From NCBI RefSeq assembly GCF_018215265.2, contig NZ_CP136562.1:930001-994000 (forward strand): a stretch of DNA of 64,000 bases, given 5' to 3'. This document shows, piece by piece, positions 25,674-34,565 of the stretch; the first letter of the stretch is position 1, and each line of letters starts with the position of its first letter. The notes under the pieces are model-generated. The model was not told where the DNA came from. It worked only from the letters and a program-made list of their open reading frames with translations, and searched no databases. The DNA is from Paenarthrobacter sp. GOM3. Lineage in GTDB: Bacteria > Actinomycetota > Actinomycetes > Actinomycetales > Micrococcaceae. Made by a program: the position numbers and the translations under genes.

Positions 25674-26492
25674 ATGACAATTCTTGGCCTCCTGCTGGCC
25701 TTCGCATCCGTGGTGGCCATGGTCACCCTGGAGCACGCGAACCTCATGTCGTTGCTCTTGCCGGCGCCAATGATCCTGGTTTTCGGTGCCACCATCGCGG
25801 TAGGCCTGGCCGGGAACACTCTCGCGGATGTCATCAAGGCCTTCAAGGACGTTCCCAAGGCTTTCCTCGGCAAGCCCGCCAAGCCCACGGAAAGCATCGA
25901 CGAGTTGGTCCGCCTTGCCGAGAAGGCTCGCAGCGAGGGCCTTCTTTCCTTGGAGGAGGAGGCCAACAACGCCAAGGATCCGTTCCTGCAGCGTTCGCTC
26001 CAGAACATCGCCGACGGGACTGACGCCGAGGAACTGCGCCTGCTCATGGAGGACGAAATCGACACCAAGATGCGTGCCGACCACGTGTCGTCCAAGTTCT
26101 TCGCCGCCCTGGGCGGATATGCGCCCACCATCGGCATCATCGGCACGGTGGTCTCCCTGACGCACGTCCTGGAAAACCTCTCCTCGCCCGACCATTTGGG
26201 GCCGATGATCGCGGCAGCCTTTGTGGCCACCCTGTGGGGCCTGCTGTCCGCGAACTTCATCTGGCTGCCGTTGAGCGCCAAGCTCAAGCGCCTGTCCGAG
26301 CTGGAAATCGAGCGCATGACGCTCCTCATGGAGGGCCTGCTTGCCGTGCAGAACGGCACCCAGCCCTTGCTGCTGGCCGAACGGCTGCGCGCGATGGCTC
26401 CGGCCGAGGCGAAGAGCAAGTCAAAGGACGCCAAGGGCACAGCGGACGACGCCGGCAAGTCCGGTAAGTTGCCGGCGTCCAGGGCAGCATGA
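25674..26492 (+). CDS. motA: Flagellar motor stator protein MotA
   Basis: 272 aa with four membrane helices (LGLLLAFASVVAMVTL; LSLLLPAPMILVFGATIAVG; the pair around GGYAPTIGIIGTVVSLTHVL and MIAAAFVATLWGLLSANFIW) and a large cytoplasmic loop rich in charged residues that faces FliG. With MotB it forms the ion-driven stator. Ends in a Lys-rich tail. motB starts inside its last codons. Confidence 0.96.
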   Translation: MTILGLLLAFASVVAMVTLEHANLMSLLLPAPMILVFGATIAVGLAGNTLADVIKAFKDVPKAFLGKPAKPTESIDELVRLAEKARSEGLLSLEEEANNAKDPFLQRSLQNIADGTDAEELRLLMEDEIDTKMRADHVSSKFFAALGGYAPTIGIIGTVVSLTHVLENLSSPDHLGPMIAAAFVATLWGLLSANFIWLPLSAKLKRLSELEIERMTLLMEGLLAVQNGTQPLLLAERLRAMAPAEAKSKSKDAKGTADDAGKSGKLPASRAA

Positions 26493-27310
26493 GGTCCCGC
26501 AGGAGACGGGGCGCCCAGCCCGAGGAGCACCAAGTCGACGAACGCTGGATGGCCTCCTACATGGACATGGTCACGGTGCTGATGTGCATGTTCATTGTCC
26601 TGTTCGCCATGTCTTCGGTGGACCAGGACAAGTTTGAGAAGCTGCGCAATTCGCTGGCTACGGGCTTTGGTTCGCAGATCAGCCAGAAAGTGGACACGGC
26701 TACCGGCGTTGTGGTCCCGGCGGAGCTCGCTGCTTCCGACGGCGAAGGTTTCTCGGCGCTGGATTTGGCCATCAAGGAAGCGGACAAGCTCACTGCCCTT
26801 GAACATGAAATGAAAGCCAAACTCGATGCCCAGGGCCTGGGCAAGAACGTGCAGTTCGACGTCGGCGAGCGGGGACTGTCCGTGAAGCTGGTGGGCTCGC
26901 AGACGTTCTTCCAGCCTGACATGCCGGACCTGACCAACCGTGCCCTCGAGATCCTGAAGACCATCGCACCAACCGTGGTGGGATCCGGGCTCGAAGTGAT
27001 GGTGGAGGGCCACGCGGCCAAGGGAATCACTGCCTACGCTTCCACTTGGGAGCTCTCGGCCGCGCGTTCAGTGAACGTCCTGCGCTACTTTGTGGACGAC
27101 GCCGGCATGCCGGCTGGCCGGATCGGCGCAGTGGCTTTTGGTGCCGCGCGCCAGGTGACGGACGACTCCACCGAGGAGCTCATGGAGCTGAACCGCCGCG
27201 TGGACGTGGTGTTGTTGTCCTCCAGCCCGGAGGATGTGCGTGCGCTGATTCCCGGCGCGATCGAAGCCCAAACCAAGGAATCAGCGGCCGCCGCGAAAGC
27301 CGCGAAGTAG
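26489..27310 (+). CDS. motB: Flagellar motor stator protein MotB
   Basis: 273 aa. One N-terminal membrane helix, WMASYMDMVTVLMCMFIVLF, with the ion-carrying Asp in SYMDMVT; then a plug/linker and the OmpA-like peptidoglycan-binding domain (LEVMVEGHAAKGITAYASTW, ELSAARSVNVLRYFVDDAGM). The helix is of the H+-type pattern, but ion choice cannot be proven. Overlaps motA by 4 bp. Confidence 0.95.
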   Translation: MRSRRRRGAQPEEHQVDERWMASYMDMVTVLMCMFIVLFAMSSVDQDKFEKLRNSLATGFGSQISQKVDTATGVVVPAELAASDGEGFSALDLAIKEADKLTALEHEMKAKLDAQGLGKNVQFDVGERGLSVKLVGSQTFFQPDMPDLTNRALEILKTIAPTVVGSGLEVMVEGHAAKGITAYASTWELSAARSVNVLRYFVDDAGMPAGRIGAVAFGAARQVTDDSTEELMELNRRVDVVLLSSSPEDVRALIPGAIEAQTKESAAAAKAAK

Positions 27311-27349
27311 CCGCCAAGTAGCCGAAGAATAGTCGTACCGGGAAACGTC

Positions 27350-27376
27350 TTACACGCCCCTCCGACGTGCCGATAG
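27350..27376 (+). promoter_or_regulatory. Sigma28-type promoter of the fliM-csrA operon
   Basis: TTAC (27350-27353), 15 nt, GCCGATAG (27369-27376). The -10 is perfect and the -35 has one mismatch to TAAC. It lies in the only gap (56-74 bp) between motB and fliM. Transcript start near 27383 would be at the fliM start codon. Confidence 0.6.
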
Positions 27377-27384
27377 TGGCGTCC

Positions 27385-28281
27385 GTGGGAGAACAGGAAG
27401 ATCGCGCGGCGGCACGCCAGCGCACCGTGGATGTCTACGACTTCCGTCGACCCACCACCTTGCCGCGCCAGCATAGCCGGGTCCTGGAAGTGGCTTTCGA
27501 AACGTTTGCCCGGCAGTGGGGTACGCAGCTCACGGCCAAGGTCCGGTTGAAGTCCACGGCCACGCTGGAACAACTGAGCATGCAGAGCTACGACGAATAC
27601 TCAGCGTCCCTCCCGTCGGTCACGTCCATGGTGCTCTGCAGGATCGACGGCAGCGAATCCCGCCTGGTCATCCAGTTCCCTGCAACGGCCGCCCTGTCGT
27701 GGCTGAGCCGGATGCTCGGGGGATCAACGGAAACCGCCGTGCCGGAGCGGAAGTTCACGCAGATCGAGCATGCGCTGGTTTCCCGGATGGTGGAGGAAGT
27801 GCTGGAGGATCTCCGGTATTCGCTGGGCAATCTCCTGACGCAGGCCGTGGTGATGGACGGCATCCAGTACAACTCGCAGTTCGCCCAGGCAGCCGCACCT
27901 TCCGAGCTCATGATCGTGGCGTCTTTCAGCGTCAACGTGGGTGAAACCCAGTGCGCGGCCACTCTGGCAGTTCCTGCCGACGTGCTGCTGTCCAGGCTGG
28001 GCGATGTGAACCCTACAGTCCACAGCGTGGACAACGAAGCGCTGGTCCGCACCCAGCTCGCGCAGGTACCTGTGGATGTTGCCGTCCAGTTGACCGCCGC
28101 TCCGGTGACGCCCGCGCAGATCCTGGGTCTCGCCGTCGGGGATGTCCTGCCGCTGCCGCACCTTGAGAACCGGCCGTTCGATGTCACCATCAACGGCACC
28201 CGCCTGGCCACCGCCGCGGCCGCCCGCAACGGCTCCCGCGCCGCCGCAGTCATCGTCACAACCGAGGAGCATCAGCGATGA
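27385..28281 (+). CDS. fliM: Flagellar motor switch protein FliM (N-terminally short)
   Basis: About 298 aa. The conserved middle begins VYDFRRPTTLPRQHSRVLEV and continues FETFARQWGTQLTAKVRL, LGGSTETAVPERKFTQIEHA; the C-terminal SpoA domain is about 215-290. In-frame GTGs exist at 27367, 27376 and 27385; the last fits the predicted transcript start, implying leaderless translation. The usual N-terminal CheY-P-binding peptide (LSQxEIDALL) is absent, even when the frame is read back to the stop at 27319. Overlaps fliN by 4 bp. Confidence 0.9.
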   Translation: MGEQEDRAAARQRTVDVYDFRRPTTLPRQHSRVLEVAFETFARQWGTQLTAKVRLKSTATLEQLSMQSYDEYSASLPSVTSMVLCRIDGSESRLVIQFPATAALSWLSRMLGGSTETAVPERKFTQIEHALVSRMVEEVLEDLRYSLGNLLTQAVVMDGIQYNSQFAQAAAPSELMIVASFSVNVGETQCAATLAVPADVLLSRLGDVNPTVHSVDNEALVRTQLAQVPVDVAVQLTAAPVTPAQILGLAVGDVLPLPHLENRPFDVTINGTRLATAAAARNGSRAAAVIVTTEEHQR

Positions 28282-29003
28282 GCAACATTTTGACCCTGCA
28301 GGCGGCTGCTGCCGAGCGCCTGGCGCTGCACCTGCCCAGCGCCTCCACCCTCCGCGTCGCAGGCATCGTTCCGGCACAGGACGCGGCCACCTATGCTTCT
28401 CCGGCCGTCACGGCGACGTTCGTTGGGGCCCTGACAGCCGATTTCGCGCTGCTGCTGGTCGACCGGTCGTTCCTGGCCGCCGCGGGCGGGGCCGGGCTGG
28501 GCGGCGCGGTCCAGCATGCCGTGCGGGCCGGTGACGTCTTGCGTCCCGCCCTTGAACAGGCCGCGTCAGCGTTCGACGCCGGCGTGCTGGGGGAGTTGCG
28601 CGAGGAGGACGCCGCCGGGCTCCTGTCGGACCCCGACACGGCCGTTTTTGAATTGAACGACGGCGGTGCCCCCTTTGGCTGGTTCGCTGTCCGCGTGCGG
28701 GACAACGGTACGGGCACTGAAGCCGGTGCGCGTGGACAGGGCAACGACCTGGCTGCCCGGCTGGGCCTCATCAGCAGTGTTGAAATGGCGTTGACCGTGG
28801 AGATTGGGCGGACCCGAATGTCCGTGCGGGACGCCCTGGCACTGGAACCCGGGAAGGTCATTGAACTGGACCGGTCTGCCGGCGCCCCGGCTGATGTGCT
28901 GTTGAACGGCAGGTTGATCGCCCACGGTGAGGTTGTGGTGGTGGACCAGGACTACGCCGTCCGGATCACCCGCATCCTGGACGGGGTCGAGGGAACACTG
29001 TAG
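28278..29003 (+). CDS. fliN: Flagellar motor switch protein FliN with N-terminal extension
   Basis: 241 aa, about twice a minimal FliN. The C-terminal SpoA/FliN domain is at about residues 160-238 (SVEMALTVEIGRTRMSVRDA, LALEPGKVIELDRSAGAPAD, GEVVVVDQDYAVRITRIL). The N-terminal 150 residues are Ala-rich and resemble the layout of FliY, but the CheC phosphatase motif (D/S-x3-E-x2-N-x22-P) is not visible. Acts in the rotor C-ring with FliM and FliG. Confidence 0.88.
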   Translation: MSNILTLQAAAAERLALHLPSASTLRVAGIVPAQDAATYASPAVTATFVGALTADFALLLVDRSFLAAAGGAGLGGAVQHAVRAGDVLRPALEQAASAFDAGVLGELREEDAAGLLSDPDTAVFELNDGGAPFGWFAVRVRDNGTGTEAGARGQGNDLAARLGLISSVEMALTVEIGRTRMSVRDALALEPGKVIELDRSAGAPADVLLNGRLIAHGEVVVVDQDYAVRITRILDGVEGTL

Positions 29004-29531
29004 ATGGACTCATTTATCCTCGGGCTGCGGGTGCTCGTGGCCCTCGGCGCCGTGCTGGGATTCATCTGGCTCGTTCAGAAGCGCCTGGGCAAAGGCAAAG
29101 GCCGCCGACGCGCGGACGCCGCACTGACGGTTGTGAGCCGTCAGGTGGTAGGGCAGAAAGCGTCTGTCGTAGTGGTCGACGCCGGGGACAAGCGTTTCCT
29201 GCTGGGCGTCACTGAGCATGCGGTGACAGTGCTGCACAGCGGCGACGCGCCTGCCGCAGCCCCGGAGGCCGCCGAGGCAGTGGGCGCCCAGCCGGCCGGG
29301 AGTTTCGCGGAGCTGTTCCGGCAGGCATCGAGCCAGCCGCAGCCCGCGGTGCGTGAACAGCCGGTCACGGGTTCGCTTCCAGAGCCGGTCACGGACCCGC
29401 TCCCTGTGCTCCGGCGTCGGAGCGAACTGCACCGTCGCGGCCAAATGCCCGAGCACCCGATGCACGGTTCCATCCTGTCCGCTTCCACTTGGCGGCAAGC
29501 CTCGGATGTCATCCGGGGACGCCGCAATTGA
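29004..29531 (+). CDS. fliO: Flagellar biosynthetic protein FliO
   Basis: 175 aa. One N-terminal membrane helix (LGLRVLVALGAVLGFIWLVQ), then RRADAALTVVSRQVVGQKAS, VVVVDAGDKRFLLGVTEHAV, the conserved FliO domain; the rest is disordered and charged. FliO assists assembly of FliP into the export gate. Stop overlaps the fliP TTG start. Confidence 0.88.
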   Translation: MDSFILGLRVLVALGAVLGFIWLVQKRLGKGKGRRRADAALTVVSRQVVGQKASVVVVDAGDKRFLLGVTEHAVTVLHSGDAPAAAPEAAEAVGAQPAGSFAELFRQASSQPQPAVREQPVTGSLPEPVTDPLPVLRRRSELHRRGQMPEHPMHGSILSASTWRQASDVIRGRRN

Positions 29532-30397
29532 TCAGAACTGCTGGGTTCGGCCTCCCGGGCCGGCCATTTCCTGCCGCACGCCGGCGCGCCCTGCCGCAGT
29601 TGCTGTCTGCTGCGGCGGTTGTGTTGTTCACGGGTGCTTTGCTGTTACTTGGAATGGCAGCCGCCCAAGCGACCCCCATCGATCCCACGCAGCCCACACC
29701 GCCAACCCCGCCTGCGACGCCGGGTTCCGGGAATGTCAGCATCGACATCAACGGCCTGGACGGGACACCCTCCACAGCGGTAGTAACCCTGATCGGCATC
29801 ACGCTGCTTTCCGTAGCTCCCGCGCTGCTTCTGATGATGACGTCCTTCACCAAGATCTTCGTGGTGCTGGCCATGACCCGGAATGCACTGTCCTTGCCGG
29901 CTATCCCGCCCAACCAGGTCCTGGCGGGATTGGCGCTGTTCCTGTCCTTGTTCGTCATGTGGCCCGTGGTGTCGGACATCAACACAGCGGCGGTGCAGCC
30001 GTACCTGAACGGCGGGCTGGATTTCAACAGTGCCATGTCCGCGGGTTGGTCCCCGCTCCAGCACTTCATGCTGGCCCACACCCGGGAGGAGGACATCGCC
30101 CTGATGACCCGGGCCGCGAAGATGGACAACCCCGCCAACCCTGAATCCGTGCCGTTCCAGACGCTGGTCCCGGCCTTCATGATTTCGGAACTGCGTGCCG
30201 CGTTCATTATCGGCTTCGTTATTTTCATCCCCTTCCTGGTCATCGACCTCGTGGTTTCCGCAGCGCTCATGTCCATGGGCATGATGATGCTTCCGCCGGT
30301 GATGATTTCGCTGCCGTTCAAGATCCTCCTGTTTGTCCTGGTGGACGGTTGGGGACTGGTCATCACGTCACTGATCCAGAGCTATTCGAGCGGCTGA
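29528..30397 (+). CDS. fliP: Flagellar export gate protein FliP
   Basis: 289 aa from TTG 29528, which overlaps the fliO stop (TTGA). N-terminal signal sequence (AAAVVLFTGALLLLGMAAAQ, cleavage likely near AQA), then the FliP core: TLLSVAPALLLMMTSFTKIF, VVLAMTRNALSLPAIPPNQV and the C-terminal MGMMMLPPVMISLPFKILLF. With FliQ and FliR it forms the export pore. Confidence 0.95.
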   Translation: MIRTAGFGLPGRPFPAARRRALPQLLSAAAVVLFTGALLLLGMAAAQATPIDPTQPTPPTPPATPGSGNVSIDINGLDGTPSTAVVTLIGITLLSVAPALLLMMTSFTKIFVVLAMTRNALSLPAIPPNQVLAGLALFLSLFVMWPVVSDINTAAVQPYLNGGLDFNSAMSAGWSPLQHFMLAHTREEDIALMTRAAKMDNPANPESVPFQTLVPAFMISELRAAFIIGFVIFIPFLVIDLVVSAALMSMGMMMLPPVMISLPFKILLFVLVDGWGLVITSLIQSYSSG

Positions 30398-30672
30398 TGG
30401 ATACCAACGCAGTCCTGGACATCTGCCTCCAGGCCATGATCGTCGCGGCTAAACTCGCGGCACCCACACTGGTCACGGCTCTGGTGGTCGGACTGGCGAT
30501 TTCGCTCCTGCAGTCCATCACGCAACTGCAGGAAGCCACGTTGTCGTTCGTCCCCAAAGCTGTTGCAGTAGCAATCGCACTGGTGGTCTGTGGCCATTGG
30601 ATGATTTCCGAAATGGTTGCCTTCACCAACGAGCTGTTCGCCCGCATCCCCGGTCTGATCGGCGGAACGTGA
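30397..30672 (+). CDS. fliQ: Flagellar export gate protein FliQ
   Basis: 91 aa with two membrane helices (IVAAKLAAPTLVTALVVGLA; AVAVAIALVVCGHWMISEMV) and the conserved loop SLLQSITQLQEATLSFVPK. ATG at 30397 overlaps the fliP stop (TGATG). Normal length. Confidence 0.96.
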   Translation: MDTNAVLDICLQAMIVAAKLAAPTLVTALVVGLAISLLQSITQLQEATLSFVPKAVAVAIALVVCGHWMISEMVAFTNELFARIPGLIGGT

Positions 30673-30673
30673 A

Positions 30674-31432
30674 GTGGACATCCCCGTGGACCAGTCGTGG
30701 ATCCAGGTCCTGTTGCTGGCATCGGTTCGCATGACAGCCTTCCTGGTGGTTGCTCCGCCGTTCGCCCACCACGCCATCCCGGCCCGCATCAAGGCCATGC
30801 TCGGGATCGGGTTGGGGCTGGCCGTCTCCCAGCGGCTCTCGTCCGGAGCCGTCCCGTCGGACACCGCAGGATTCGTCATGGCAGTGGTCCTTGAGCTGGT
30901 CACCGGCCTGGTCCTGGGCTTCCTGGTGATGGTCATCTTCGCGGCAATCCAGTCCGCAGGCAGCCTGGTGGACCTCTTCAGTGGTTTCCAAATGGCACAG
31001 GCGTTCGACCCCCAAATGATGGTCAATGGTGCCCAGTTCACCCGGCTCCTCCAAATGGCGGCCCTTGCACTCCTTTTCGCCTCGGACGGCTACCAGATGG
31101 TCCTTGGCGGCCTCATGGGAAGCTTCAACGCCCTGCCTTTGGCTGGTGGCATCGACCTCAGCCAGCCCATTGAGGCCATGATCGGCGCCGTCACAGGCAT
31201 GTTCCTCGCCGCCGTGCAGATCGCCGGTCCGCTCCTGGTGGTCCTCGTGCTCGCCGACGTCGGACTAGGACTCCTGACGCGCGTGGCCCCGGCACTCAAC
31301 GCCTTCTCGCTCGGCTTTCCGCTCAAGATCTTCATCACCCTGGCACTGGCAGGCTTCCTGTTCCTGGCGTTGCCCCGGCTCGTGGCCACCCTGGCCGAGC
31401 AGGCCGCCAACACGTTGATGGGGGTGGGCTAG
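30674..31432 (+). CDS. fliR: Flagellar export gate protein FliR
   Basis: 252 aa, six predicted membrane segments. Conserved pieces: LVVAPPFAHHAIPARIKAML, GFLVMVIFAAIQSAGSLVDL, LADVGLGLLTRVAPALNAFS, LGFPLKIFITLALAGFLFLA. Starts at GTG 30674; stop and flhB start overlap by one base. Confidence 0.95.
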   Translation: MDIPVDQSWIQVLLLASVRMTAFLVVAPPFAHHAIPARIKAMLGIGLGLAVSQRLSSGAVPSDTAGFVMAVVLELVTGLVLGFLVMVIFAAIQSAGSLVDLFSGFQMAQAFDPQMMVNGAQFTRLLQMAALALLFASDGYQMVLGGLMGSFNALPLAGGIDLSQPIEAMIGAVTGMFLAAVQIAGPLLVVLVLADVGLGLLTRVAPALNAFSLGFPLKIFITLALAGFLFLALPRLVATLAEQAANTLMGVG

Positions 31433-32517
31433 TGGCGGACTCACAGGAGAAGACTGAACAAGCCACCGACAAACGCATGCGCGAAGTCCGGGAGAAGGGG
31501 CAGCTGTCCCGGTCCCAGGACCTCATGGCCTGGCTGGCAGTCGGGGCTGCCGCTGCGATGCTCCCGGCGACCATCGATCACGCCTCGAACGCCGCCGTGG
31601 ACCAGCTCTTCACGGTGAAAAGCGTCATCGCGCAGCCTGATCCCGCCAAAGCCGTTGCTGCATTGGAGGCAGGGCTGGGGTCCCTGGCCGGAATCCTGGG
31701 GCCGTTGCTCCTGGTTGTCACCGTGGTGGTGCTTGCAGGCTCGGCACTGCAGGGCGGTATCCGCTTCAAGAAGTTCAGGGCCGAGTTTGAGCATTTCAAC
31801 CTGCTCGCCGGCTTCAAACGCATGTTCGGCGGACAGGCACTGTGGGGAGGCGTCAAAGCGCTGCTGAAGACCGCCGTCGTCGGTCTTGTCCTGTACGCCG
31901 TGGTGCAGGGGCTGATGCCGGTGCTGCTGACCGCTGGCGGGCTGCCCGTTGCCGGTGTCCTGGCAGCCGCTGCCGGTGGAATTGGGGCGCTCATCCAGTT
32001 CGCCGTAGCCGCCGGGCTGGTGCTGGCCGCTGCGGACATCTTCGTGGTGATGCGCCGTAACCGCAAGAAAACCCGGATGTCCAAGAAAGAAGTCCAGGAC
32101 GAGAACAAAAACACCGACGGCGACCCCCTGATCAAATCCCAGCGCCGCTCACGCCAGCTCAGCATGAGCCGCAACCGCATGATCGGCGCGATAGGGGACG
32201 CCGACGTCGTGCTGGTCAACCCGACGCACGTGGCAGTTGCGTTGAAGTACGACGCCGGCAAATCGGCGCCACGCGTCGTGGCGAAAGGGTCGGGGCTGAT
32301 CGCTGCGCGCATCAGGGAGGAAGCCGAAGCCAAGGGCGTGCCCTTGGTCCAGGACATCCCGCTGGCACGGGCCCTGCATTCAGCGTGCGAGCTGGGCCAG
32401 GAAATCCCGGTTGAGCTGTACCGCTCGGTCGCCGGAGTGCTGGCGTTCGTGATGTCGCTGAAGAAACGCGGAACTGCACGGGGAATCCATCAGATGAAAG
32501 AAAGTATGCAGGCATGA
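31432..32517 (+). CDS. flhB: Flagellar export switch protein FlhB
   Basis: 361 aa. N-terminus EKTEQATDKRMREVREKGQL, four membrane helices, and a cytoplasmic domain with the self-cleavage site N263-P-T-H in VLVNPTHVAVALKYD. Cleavage there switches export from rod/hook to filament substrates when triggered by FliK, whose gene is in the same locus. Starts at GTG. Confidence 0.96.
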   Translation: MADSQEKTEQATDKRMREVREKGQLSRSQDLMAWLAVGAAAAMLPATIDHASNAAVDQLFTVKSVIAQPDPAKAVAALEAGLGSLAGILGPLLLVVTVVVLAGSALQGGIRFKKFRAEFEHFNLLAGFKRMFGGQALWGGVKALLKTAVVGLVLYAVVQGLMPVLLTAGGLPVAGVLAAAAGGIGALIQFAVAAGLVLAAADIFVVMRRNRKKTRMSKKEVQDENKNTDGDPLIKSQRRSRQLSMSRNRMIGAIGDADVVLVNPTHVAVALKYDAGKSAPRVVAKGSGLIAARIREEAEAKGVPLVQDIPLARALHSACELGQEIPVELYRSVAGVLAFVMSLKKRGTARGIHQMKESMQA

Positions 32518-34565
32518 AGAACAACAAGTTCGCCCGGCTTTCCGTGCCGGTTGGCATCGTAGGAATTGTGCTGCTGCTGGTTGTTCCGCTGCCCGCCGCC
32601 CTGCTGGACTTCCTGATCGTGTGCAACATCCTCTTGGCCTTGCTGATCCTGCTGACCAGCATGTTCGTGAAAAAGCCCCTGGATTTCTCCGTCTTCCCGT
32701 CGCTGCTGCTTGTGGCCACGCTCTTCCGGTTGGGGCTCAACGTCGCGTCCACCCGGTTGGTGCTGGGCCAGGGCTTCGCGGGCCAGGTCATCGAGGCATT
32801 CGGCAAGGTCACGGTTGGTGGTTCGCTGATCATCGGCGCGGTGGTGTTCCTGATCCTGGTGGTTATCCAGTTCGTGGTGGTCACCAAGGGTGCCGAACGT
32901 GTGGCGGAGGTGGGCGCGCGCTTCACCCTGGATGCCATGCCCGGCAAGCAGATGGCCATCGACGCGGACCTCAACGCCGGACTCATCACCGACGCCGAAG
33001 CCCGGAGGCGGCGTGCCGAAGTGTCCGCCGAAGCCGACTTCTACGGTGCAATGGATGGCGCTTCGAAGTTTGTGAAAGGTGATGCCATTGCGGGCATCAT
33101 CATTATCATCATCAACTTCGTGGGCGGGATCGCCATCGGCGTGCTGCAGCGCGGCATGGATGCCGGCGATGCCCTGAACACCTACGGCCTGCTGACCATG
33201 GGCGACGGCCTGGTCACGCAAATTCCCGCACTGCTCATGGCCGTCTCCACCGGCATGATCGTCACCCGGTCCAATGCCGAAGAAGACATGGGCCGCACCG
33301 CGTCCTCGCAGCTCATGCAGTCACCCAATGCCCTGCTGATCGCAGGACTGGCGGCCGGCAGCATGGCCGTCATTCCCGGCATGCCCATCCTTCCGTTCGT
33401 GGTGGTGGGCGCGCTGCTGGTCCTCGCTTCGAGGCGTGTAGCCACAGCACAAAAGCTCCAAGCCGAAACCCAGGAGGCGGAGAGCGCTGCAGCACTGACC
33501 GGGGAGGAGGATCCCAACGAGCGGCTCATGGAAGACATGCGCGTCCATCCCGTGGAGATCCTGCTGGCACCGGACCTTGTGGACATCGTCTCGGGGGCCT
33601 CCGATGACCTGCTGGCCCGGGTACGGTCACTCCGGCACAAGATCGCCATGGAACTGGGACTTGTGGTCCCTCCCGTCCGCACACGCGACGCGATGGACCT
33701 GCCGCCGTCCACCTATGCCATCCGCATCGCCGGCGTCGAGGCTGGAAGGGGAGTGGCGCCGTCGGGCAAGCTGCTTGCCCTGGGCGAATTCCTGGACGCG
33801 TTGCCGGGAACCGCAACCGTGGAACCCGTGTTCGGACTCTCCGGCAAATGGGTCCCGACGGAAATGCGGCACAGTGCCGAAATGACCGGCGCTACCGTGA
33901 TTGACCGGGTTTCGGTGCTGGTCACGCACCTGTCCTCGATCATCTCCGCCAACGCTGCCCGGCTGCTGACCCGCGAAGACGTCCGGGTGCTCACCGAAGG
34001 GGTCCGTAAGCAGAGCCCCTCCGCCGTGGAAGAACTCACGCCTGCCCTGCTGTCCTTGGCCGAAATCCAGCGCGTGCTCCAGGGACTCCTCGAAGAGCAG
34101 GTCCCCATCAACGACCTCCCTCGGATCTATGAAGCACTGGCGTTGCGGGCCAAGATCTCTACCGACCCGGAATCGCTGGTGGAATCCGCTCGGCACGCGC
34201 TGGGTCCTGTGCTGGCGGACAAGTACATGGACGGGGCAGTCCTCAACGTGATCATGATCGATCCGCTGCTGGAGCAATCCATGCTGGAGGACATGCGTCC
34301 CGGTGAAGGCGGCACCCAGATTGTCATGGGCCAGGCGAAATTGGACAGCGTCCTTAACTCGTTGAAGTCCGCCGCGGACGGTGCCGCCGCTGCCGGCCGG
34401 GAAGCCGTCCTGGTCTGCGCACCTGCGCTGCGCCCTGCGATCCGGCGCCTCGTGGCAGCCCCCGACGGCGGTGTCCCCGTCCTCTCCTACCGCGAAGTGA
34501 CCTCGGCGAACATCCGTATCGAAACGGTGGGGGTGGTGCGCCATGCAGAAGCGCTACAAGCTTAG
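32514..34565 (+). CDS. flhA: Flagellar export protein FlhA
   Basis: 683 aa. N-terminal half has eight membrane helices and the FHIPEP signature region KPLDFSVFPSLLLVATLFRL, GLNVASTRLVLGQG; the cytoplasmic half (from about residue 320) forms the ring that docks chaperone-substrate complexes. Overlaps flhB by 4 bp and the next gene by 23 bp. Confidence 0.97.
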   Translation: MKNNKFARLSVPVGIVGIVLLLVVPLPAALLDFLIVCNILLALLILLTSMFVKKPLDFSVFPSLLLVATLFRLGLNVASTRLVLGQGFAGQVIEAFGKVTVGGSLIIGAVVFLILVVIQFVVVTKGAERVAEVGARFTLDAMPGKQMAIDADLNAGLITDAEARRRRAEVSAEADFYGAMDGASKFVKGDAIAGIIIIIINFVGGIAIGVLQRGMDAGDALNTYGLLTMGDGLVTQIPALLMAVSTGMIVTRSNAEEDMGRTASSQLMQSPNALLIAGLAAGSMAVIPGMPILPFVVVGALLVLASRRVATAQKLQAETQEAESAAALTGEEDPNERLMEDMRVHPVEILLAPDLVDIVSGASDDLLARVRSLRHKIAMELGLVVPPVRTRDAMDLPPSTYAIRIAGVEAGRGVAPSGKLLALGEFLDALPGTATVEPVFGLSGKWVPTEMRHSAEMTGATVIDRVSVLVTHLSSIISANAARLLTREDVRVLTEGVRKQSPSAVEELTPALLSLAEIQRVLQGLLEEQVPINDLPRIYEALALRAKISTDPESLVESARHALGPVLADKYMDGAVLNVIMIDPLLEQSMLEDMRPGEGGTQIVMGQAKLDSVLNSLKSAADGAAAAGREAVLVCAPALRPAIRRLVAAPDGGVPVLSYREVTSANIRIETVGVVRHAEALQA

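Noticed and set aside
28278..28700. CheC phosphatase domain at the FliN N-terminus
   Set aside because: The characteristic Glu/Asn active-site motif cannot be found.
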